Positions 33,894 to 39,720 of a DNA stretch of 39,720 bases are shown here, in pieces. Each line of letters begins with the position of its first letter. Positions within the stretch are counted from its first letter, which is position 1. The stretch covers positions 1 through 39,720 of the forward strand of contig JAGUZN010000408.1 in assembly GCA_020060775.1 (NCBI GenBank), given 5' to 3'. Source of the stretch: Armatimonadota bacterium. GTDB lineage: Bacteria; Armatimonadota; Hebobacteria; CAIYQO01. The notes beneath the pieces are model-generated. The model was not told the origin of the DNA. It was given only the letters and a program-made list of their open reading frames with translations, and did no database searches. Made by a program: the position numbers and the translations under genes.

Positions 33894-33925
33894 GACACCC
33901 CCCGTCCATGTGAACGGAGGGTGTC
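33894..33925 (-). terminator. Hairpin after the S55-peptidase gene
   Basis: On the minus strand a 12-bp stem with one G-U pair (33925-33914 with 33905-33894) and an eight-base loop lies 20 bases after the stop. No T-run follows, so it may stop transcription only partly or protect the 3' end. Confidence 0.5.
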
Positions 33926-33945
33926 AAGCTACGAAGGTCCTGCGC

Positions 33946-36900
33946 TTACTGGCGCAACGGGGCCAGCAGCAGTTCCATCAACCCGGGCGTATCACCCTGG
34001 GTGACCGGCGGCACATTGATCGTGGCCACCGGCAGCGACGGCTTCTCACCGATCAGAACGGTGATCGTGCGGTCAAGCAGGTTACCGGCCGAATCCTTAA
34101 CCTGAATAGTAACCTTGTGCTCACCCGCCGTCAGATCGACCGGGCCGTCCGGGGAAACCAGCAGCACCCAGTGGCGACGACTGTTAAAAATGCCGCTCTG
34201 CGGTACCAGCGCTGTCCACGGACCATCACCGATGCGGAACTTTCCACCGGCCAATGGCGTCAGGTTGTCGACAATCTCGAAGCGCTGGATCGCTTCCCAA
34301 CCGGCAACCGTTTCTGGAAGCGCAAGGGTCGGTGCTGTGTTGTCAATTACGAAACTGCCCGAGACCGCTTCGCCGGTCTGGGTATCACTGGGGCGCGCAT
34401 ACTTGTCGGTGGCAACCACCTTGATGCGATACACGCCATCCTTCTGGGAGTCGCTGCCCCACTTGATCGACGTTTCGGGGGTCTCACGTTGCACGTCCGC
34501 TTCCTTCTTTGGCTCTGAAGCTGCGGCATTTTCACCGTGAGCTTTCGCGTCTTCTCCATTGCTGCTAGCCTTCGGGGCTTGCTCGCTATCGTCGGCCGTC
34601 TCCTCACCATTGCCAGTTGGGCGCGTTAACTGCGTCCAGGTGAGCCCGTTGTCTTTGGATACGAAAACCGTATAGGTGAGTTCATCACCATCCGGGTCGC
34701 GCCCATCCCAGCGGATCTCTTTGGTACCCCGCCAGAAATCGCCGGCCTTCGGTTCGCGAATGAACACTTCCGGAGCACGATTCGTCGGCTGGTAGTAGAG
34801 ACGGGCGAACTCGAGTGCGGGAGAAGCCGTCGCACTACCCTGCAAGCGCACACGGAACTGGGCGAACAGCGCAGGATCGCTCATCAGTTGCTGCCCATCC
34901 TCAGCGAGCGCCTTCCAGGGACTCCAGGTGGCATCCGGCAGCGCGGTGTAGCCGCTGCGGCTTTCCACAACGATCGACTGTCCTTCCGCGATCCTGGCAT
35001 GGGTATTGAACTGTCCCCACTGGCTCACGGCCGGCGTCTGCAACACGGATGAGTAGAAGACCGCTTCGGTCCGCGGCTCGATCTTCAACACTTGCGCCGG
35101 CGCAGACGCGGCAACGAGCAACTCACCCGTGGCGGTCACCGCCAGATCGTTGGCCATCACCGACTCTGGACCGAGCGCAGAGTCTTCATCACTGGTGCGC
35201 AGATCTTCGCGCGCGAAGATCGCCACCACCTCGGGATTGGCGGCCTGCGGATCAGTAATGCGGTAAATCCCGCCAGCCGGCCCGGTGGCTGCATACAATT
35301 CACTGCCGACCATTTGCAGCGCCATCACATGGCGATTGCCGCGGCCCATGCCGCGCAGGATCTCATGCGGCACGCCGTCTGTGGTAATACGCATCACGCG
35401 ACAGGTCGGCGAGGTGCCGACATACACCGTGCCCTGCGCATCGACCGCCAGGCTGCTCACCGCCCCGCGCGACTCATACACCGCCGCCAGTTGCTGGTCG
35501 GGAGTCAGGCGGTACACTTTGCCGCGCGGCATCGTCGCCAGATAGACGGAATTATCACTCCCGACAGCCAGTGTGAACACATGCTTATCGGGGACGGCAC
35601 AGGCCAACTGCACCGGCACGTCCTTGTTGTCGCGCAACAGGTACAGGGCCCCTTGATCGCCCGCCGCAAAGCGCTTGCCGTCCGCCGTGACGATCACATC
35701 CCAGATCTGGGAACCGGGCAGCGCCCAACGCGTGATCACAGAGCCATCCGGCTTTACCAAATAGACGCACTGCTCAGGCCAGACACCTACCAGCAGGTTG
35801 CCTTGCGCATCAGCCGTGAGCGCAGAGATCGCTTCGATCTCCGGCCTCGGGGTTTTCGGGAAGACGGCCGTGGTCGTCCCACCATCGCCCAGTTGCAGCA
35901 CCTGGTTGCAATCCCAACCGGCGACGTACGTACCATTGGCAGTCGAAACGACCTTCGTGGGAATGATGTCGGTTGACTTCAACAACGAGCGGACGGCCGG
36001 CACAATCACCAGCCTGCCCTGATTGGTGACGCCGGAACCAAAATGCTTGCCGCGCAGGAAATCACGACGATGAGTGAGTCCCCAGCTTGGACGCTTATGC
36101 GTCAGCAACACGCTAGTACCGTCTGCCTCAGCATCTTCGTCCTCATCTTCGTCGAGGCCCTCTTCATCATCAACGGACTCGTCATCTCCCGCAGCCTCAT
36201 CATCTGCCGCAGCCTCGTCATCCGCAGGTGCACTGGGTTTGGCATCGATCACTACCGGGTCCTGCGGGTTTGCCTGCCGTGTCTGACCGCCGTGGTTTGT
36301 AGAGAGAGCGCCGACAGGCATCCGACCCGGCATGGTCAAATGCAGGCGCGGCAGTGGCTGTCCCTGCCCTAAGTCGCGCGGCATGATCTCGGCGAGCATG
36401 GCATGGCGCAGCCGTTGCTGCGGCGTCAACCACGGGGCGTGCTGATAGTACTCCTCATTGGCATCCGGACCACCCTTGGCCTCATCTTCTGACGAAGCAC
36501 CTGAGAGACTGGCACTCAGCACCGGGGCCAGCGGGCCCATTTCCATCCCACCCATCGCGGGTTGCAATGCGCGTTCGTCGGTTTCCAGCGAGATGGCGAC
36601 CACCTGGGCGCCGCTCAAGACGTAGGGCACCGGCTCAGTCGTCTGATAGATAGTCGGGCGCATGCCCGGCCCAAGTGCACCAGGATCTTCTTCGCCGCGG
36701 TTGCCATTCCCGGGGTTGCGCTGCAGCATGCCGCCCGACATTGAGAACTGTAAGAGGTCCATCATCGGCAACGGCATATCACGCAGCCACTTGCCGCGAT
36801 AAGCCCAACTGGGCGTGGGCAGCGCTCTCAACGTCACGAGATTATCGCCGGCAGGAATGGCGGAGAGGAAGCGGATAATGCCCTTCACTCCTTCTTCCGG

Positions 36901-38463
36901 CATGGGGAAGGGCTCGGTCATCTGCATCAATTGCACACCGTGCGCGCCGCCGGCCACCATCACCATCATCATCGGTTCCGCCGTATTCTCGGGGATAGTG
37001 AGGGTCAGCTTGCGCTCTTCGACCGGCTTCCCGTACGGGCGGATCTTCGCCGTCAAGGTCACCGTATCGCCGGGACGTGCGACTGTGCGATCTGCAATCA
37101 GTTTTTCGAGAGTGGCAAAGTTTCGACCCGGCTTGTATTGCAGGTCGATAACAACCTTCTTTAATGCGACTGCCTCATAGGGGTTCGACATCAGTGAGTC
37201 GACCATGATCAGGAACTCGAACATCGGCAAGAACATACTGCCGGCCTGCGGGGCGACCACCATGTTCTGGCCGATCATGCCCTGCGTATCGGTTTCGATC
37301 AGGGTGCGCCCGGTGAAGGTGCCATCCGCGCCGAACAAATCGTTCAATTGAAATGCGCCGCTGAACAGCGCGTACAGGTACAGCAGCGAGGGTGTCAGAT
37401 TCTTATCACTCACCACGTCGGCGGTGTAGCGGCGGACGAACTGTCGGCTCTCATCCTTCAAATACAAGAACAGCGGCAGCATATCAGGCTGCTTGCCGAT
37501 CTTCCCGCCAACGGCAAAGCGCCGATCGGAGGTGACGGCGCCAACGCGTCCCATTGGCGAGGCCAGCTTGAACGAGGCCAGCGACGAGTTGATCATGCCG
37601 TGCACGTAGGCGGCAGACATCGGCATATCGATCTCGCCCATCTCCATGAACGGATGGCCGAAGGCCAGCACGGTGTCGCCCTTCACGTAGGTGACCGTGC
37701 CCACGGCACTCAGGTTGACGTCGCCCTCCATGAGAGAAACGGCTACCGCTGAACCGGGCTCCAATGCCGGCGCAGGACCATCGACCTGACCGGGACCGGA
37801 CAGCGCACGCATATTGTAGGGGGTGAGCAGCTTCTGCAACGGCGCCATGGCGGCGTCGGGCATCCCGTTGACGAACAACGGGGTCGCAACCGGGGAAAGC
37901 ACCATGGTGGTCGGATCGCTCTCGGCCTGCCAGGCGGCAGCCTGCTGATCCGTGCCGGCCACCTTCACCCGGGTGATCAGGCGGTCGCCGATGCGCAACA
38001 CCCCGTTTTGCGGCTTCAACTGTCCGGTGAGGGGTGGGGTCACCGAACCGGGCTGCGTGCACTCGAGCATCGCCTCGATCGGTGTGACGCCGGCAATGGC
38101 CTCCTGCAGGAAGTTCCACCCGTAGGCGTAGGCGCCAATGAGACGGTCATCGATGTAAATGGGACTCCCGCTCATGCCCGAAACGTTCTGGAACTTGCGC
38201 TCGACCAGCGGTCCGCTGGTGACCTTGATGAGGATCATGTCAAAACCGAAGTCGACCTTCTTCAGCACGCCGATGACTTCGACATCGAAAGTCTCGACCT
38301 CTGTGCCCTGGTAGACGGTCTTGCCATAGCCCTTCAATCCCGGCTTCAGTTCGCCGATACCCATGAACTCATCCGGATTCCAGCTCAGTTGGGCGAATGC
38401 GACGCAGGGAAATGCTGCAACTAAAATCAGCGACAGGCTGATAAGCCACCCCAAACGTTTCAC
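33946..38463 (-). CDS. Exported SpoIVB-type S55 peptidase with beta-propeller and Ig-like domains
   Basis: 1505 residues. The GTG at 38463 lies five bases after GAGGAGG and begins a signal peptide (core 5-20, cleavage after AFA at 24), so I prefer it to the ATG at 38505. Residues 35-300 match the S55 peptidase domain: GELKPGLKGYG, then GMSGSP at 96-101 with the likely nucleophile serine, then a GTVTYVKGD strand and AFGHPF with H270. In SpoIVB itself the histidine comes before the serine, so this domain looks circularly permuted relative to it. About 815-1130 form a propeller of repeated strands (YLATMPRGKVYRLT, VYVGTSPTCRVMRIT). An Ig/fibronectin-like domain follows near 1228-1280, and more beta-rich sequence ends the protein. 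A stretch of about 45 mostly Asp/Glu/Ala residues lies near 741-784. Target unknown. Confidence 0.8.
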   Translation of the reverse strand: MKRLGWLISLSLILVAAFPCVAFAQLSWNPDEFMGIGELKPGLKGYGKTVYQGTEVETFDVEVIGVLKKVDFGFDMILIKVTSGPLVERKFQNVSGMSGSPIYIDDRLIGAYAYGWNFLQEAIAGVTPIEAMLECTQPGSVTPPLTGQLKPQNGVLRIGDRLITRVKVAGTDQQAAAWQAESDPTTMVLSPVATPLFVNGMPDAAMAPLQKLLTPYNMRALSGPGQVDGPAPALEPGSAVAVSLMEGDVNLSAVGTVTYVKGDTVLAFGHPFMEMGEIDMPMSAAYVHGMINSSLASFKLASPMGRVGAVTSDRRFAVGGKIGKQPDMLPLFLYLKDESRQFVRRYTADVVSDKNLTPSLLYLYALFSGAFQLNDLFGADGTFTGRTLIETDTQGMIGQNMVVAPQAGSMFLPMFEFLIMVDSLMSNPYEAVALKKVVIDLQYKPGRNFATLEKLIADRTVARPGDTVTLTAKIRPYGKPVEERKLTLTIPENTAEPMMMVMVAGGAHGVQLMQMTEPFPMPEEGVKGIIRFLSAIPAGDNLVTLRALPTPSWAYRGKWLRDMPLPMMDLLQFSMSGGMLQRNPGNGNRGEEDPGALGPGMRPTIYQTTEPVPYVLSGAQVVAISLETDERALQPAMGGMEMGPLAPVLSASLSGASSEDEAKGGPDANEEYYQHAPWLTPQQRLRHAMLAEIMPRDLGQGQPLPRLHLTMPGRMPVGALSTNHGGQTRQANPQDPVVIDAKPSAPADDEAAADDEAAGDDESVDDEEGLDEDEDEDAEADGTSVLLTHKRPSWGLTHRRDFLRGKHFGSGVTNQGRLVIVPAVRSLLKSTDIIPTKVVSTANGTYVAGWDCNQVLQLGDGGTTTAVFPKTPRPEIEAISALTADAQGNLLVGVWPEQCVYLVKPDGSVITRWALPGSQIWDVIVTADGKRFAAGDQGALYLLRDNKDVPVQLACAVPDKHVFTLAVGSDNSVYLATMPRGKVYRLTPDQQLAAVYESRGAVSSLAVDAQGTVYVGTSPTCRVMRITTDGVPHEILRGMGRGNRHVMALQMVGSELYAATGPAGGIYRITDPQAANPEVVAIFAREDLRTSDEDSALGPESVMANDLAVTATGELLVAASAPAQVLKIEPRTEAVFYSSVLQTPAVSQWGQFNTHARIAEGQSIVVESRSGYTALPDATWSPWKALAEDGQQLMSDPALFAQFRVRLQGSATASPALEFARLYYQPTNRAPEVFIREPKAGDFWRGTKEIRWDGRDPDGDELTYTVFVSKDNGLTWTQLTRPTGNGEETADDSEQAPKASSNGEDAKAHGENAAASEPKKEADVQRETPETSIKWGSDSQKDGVYRIKVVATDKYARPSDTQTGEAVSGSFVIDNTAPTLALPETVAGWEAIQRFEIVDNLTPLAGGKFRIGDGPWTALVPQSGIFNSRRHWVLLVSPDGPVDLTAGEHKVTIQVKDSAGNLLDRTITVLIGEKPSLPVATINVPPVTQGDTPGLMELLLAPLRQ

Positions 38464-38804
38464 CGATGCCTCCTCCTCTGCTTGCCAGTGCTGCTGCGCA
38501 GGCAATACACGCCCTCCCCTGACCCATGGCGCGGGGGGAGAGACGCCAACAGCGGGCAGCCAGGTACAGGACTGAAAGTGAAGATACGTATTCTATAACA
38601 TGTATTCGAGAGCACCCGCGGTTTCTCCTCCTACGGGTTAGCCTCGGGTCGCTCACGGACCGCCACTGTAGGCAATCTTCCACATTATACACGATCGGCA
38701 ACATGCATGACACCCCACCAAACGATCATTATGAAAAAGCATGCTGTCTCTCGCCTGGTCACCGGCAACAGGAACAGGCCATCGTGTTGCCGAAAGTAGC
38801 GGAT
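38464..38804. other. Divergent control region between the S55 gene and addB
   Basis: No gene is supported in these 341 bases. On the minus strand TGT then TATAGA (38597-38592) is an extended -10 for the S55 gene, about 120 bases upstream of its start, without a good -35. On the + strand the addB promoter lies at 38707-38735. The rest shows no clear repeat or RNA. Confidence 0.45.
38707..38735 (+). promoter_or_regulatory. Promoter of addB
   Basis: ATGACA (38707-38712, five of six), a 17-base spacer and TATGAA (38730-38735, four of six) form a sigma70-like promoter. Transcription would start near 38742, about 60 bases before the proposed start codon. Confidence 0.55.
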
Positions 38805-39720
38805 ATGGGCAGAGTCGAGCTATGGCTGGGTCCTGCCGGAAGCGGGAAAACCGGCGATGCGCTGCAGGTGTTGCGCGAAGAACTGGCGCGCGACTGGCGC
38901 GGCGTGCGCTGCCTGGTGCCCACTGTCGGGCATAAGCGCAGTATCGAGCACCTGCTCGTACAGGGTGGCGCGCGGTCGGGCCTGCTCGGCGATCCGGTCA
39001 CCACCTTCTTCAACTTTGCCGAAGAAGTCGCGCGACGGGCCGGGGTGGAAGACCGGCGCTTGAGCGAGATGCAGAAGATTCTCCTGCTCAAAATGCTGGT
39101 GCGCGACTCATCGCTTGAATACTTTGAGCGCGCACGGCGATTCCCCGGTTTTGTCCATGCGCTGCGCGAAGCCATCGACGAGCTCAAAGTCCACATGGTG
39201 CCGCCCGAGGCCCTGCTGGCGGCAGCCCAGGCGGCTGCAGAACAGGGCCAACAGAGCCTCCCACGAAAACTCGCGGAACTGGGCAGCCTGTACCAGGCAT
39301 ATCAGCAGCGCGTCTTTGCGGAGAACCTGTACGATAACGAAGGGATCATGTGGATCGCCGCCGAGCTGTTGCAGCAACGCCCTGGTCTGCTTGCCGATTT
39401 GCGCTGCCTGGTCCTGGATGGCTTTGCCCGCCTCACTCCGATCCAGGCGAGCTTCCTGCGCACATTGGCGCCGCAGGTGGCACGGGTGATCCTCCTCTTT
39501 GATTATGAGGGGACTCGCCGCGAGGCCTATCATCCGGTGAGTATCTCCCTTGACCGGCTACGCGTGCTGGAAGAGGAAGGCATGGAAGTGGTCCGCGTGC
39601 GCTATCCGCGCCCCAGCGCGCCGCCCCCTATGGGCGGGAATGCGCTGACGCGCATGCGCGCCCAACTCTTCGGCGAGAGTGGCAACCTGCTGCCACTCGA
39701 CCCCTCCCTGGCATTGTGCA
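38805..39720 (+). CDS. addB: AddB-like ATP-dependent helicase/nuclease subunit B (partial, runs off the window)
   Basis: At least 305 residues, open to the window edge without a stop. The N-terminus VELWLGPAGSGKT carries a Walker A (G9-x4-GKT), and TTFFNFAEEVARRAG and LVLDGFARLTPIQASFLR match the inactive helicase-like N-terminal region of AddB. Its C-terminal nuclease with an iron-sulfur cluster would lie beyond the end. AddB works with AddA to process double-strand breaks for recombination. addA is expected next. The ATG at 38805 has a weak ribosome site, and an in-frame GTG at 38784 after GGAACAGG would add seven residues. A good promoter lies about 60 bases upstream. Confidence 0.85.
   Translation, partial: MGRVELWLGPAGSGKTGDALQVLREELARDWRGVRCLVPTVGHKRSIEHLLVQGGARSGLLGDPVTTFFNFAEEVARRAGVEDRRLSEMQKILLLKMLVRDSSLEYFERARRFPGFVHALREAIDELKVHMVPPEALLAAAQAAAEQGQQSLPRKLAELGSLYQAYQQRVFAENLYDNEGIMWIAAELLQQRPGLLADLRCLVLDGFARLTPIQASFLRTLAPQVARVILLFDYEGTRREAYHPVSISLDRLRVLEEEGMEVVRVRYPRPSAPPPMGGNALTRMRAQLFGESGNLLPLDPSLALC

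Noticed and set aside
31561..33927. Longer histidine kinase start at 33927
   Set aside because: The extra codons translate the 21-bp inverted repeat and upstream hairpin, and the membrane segment expected near the N-terminus begins only after 33765.
36111..36240. Repetitive sequence that could be a tandem repeat array
   Set aside because: It encodes the Asp/Glu/Ala-rich linker of the S55 protein in frame; the repetition is from low-complexity codons and has no regular unit.

Overview
The window looks like ordinary chromosome from a fairly GC-rich (about 60% by eye) bacterium. It carries core genes for DNA replication and repair (dnaE, recO, the start of addB), fatty-acid synthesis (accD, accA), translation (tyrS, a tRNA-Ser with an encoded CCA) and phenylalanine synthesis (pheA). 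Next to them are envelope genes and large exported proteins. The S55-peptidase protein, the VanW/G5 protein and the mixture of diderm-like and Firmicutes-like genes would fit Armatimonadota or a neighbouring phylum. That placement is an inference without a search and is weak. I see no prophage, transposase, CRISPR array or rRNA.

Layout. 1-5.1 kb (+): a truncated comF, a zinc-dependent phospholipase C-like secreted protein and an FAD/Rieske oxidoreductase. 5.2-8.4 kb is gene-poor: a frameshifted remnant of a KHG/KDPG-type aldolase tail, a ceramidase-like hydrolase (-), a decayed stretch, tRNA-Ser(GGA) (-), a very short transcription unit with a 12-codon reading frame, and an unassigned stretch rich in inverted repeats. 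8.4-12.5 kb (-): an operon accD-accA-(B-box zinc finger membrane protein)-tyrS with a promoter and an intrinsic terminator. 12.7-16.2 kb: pheA (+), then vanW-like and recO (-). 16.3-26.1 kb: an envelope glycosylation block containing a UbiA-type polyprenyl-phosphate phosphoribosyltransferase-like enzyme, four different large GT-C-like membrane proteins (one fused to a GtrA flippase domain) and a DUF362 protein. 26.2-31.4 kb (-): an ACT-domain malic enzyme and dnaE. 31.6-38.5 kb (-): a PAS/GAF histidine kinase with no visible partner regulator, and a 1505-residue exported S55-peptidase/beta-propeller/Ig-like protein. 38.8 kb to the end (+): the start of addB.

How the genes fit together. The acc-tyrS operon couples malonyl-CoA formation with a translation gene. 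The 16-26 kb block is the best candidate for an undescribed system: it has a putative maker of a lipid-linked pentose donor, a GtrA module that could flip lipid-linked sugars, and several polytopic proteins with acidic first-loop motifs like those of GT-C transferases that use polyprenyl-phosphate sugars. It lies in three transcription units: UbiA/GT-C (+), GtrA-GT-C/GT-C (-) and DUF362/GT-C (+). The last two diverge from one compact promoter region.

Promoters recognised by eye are sigma70-like. Many carry a TG one base before the -10 (extended -10), and TACAAT recurs. The clearest regulatory structure is a perfect 21-bp inverted repeat that buries the likely ribosome binding site of the histidine kinase gene.
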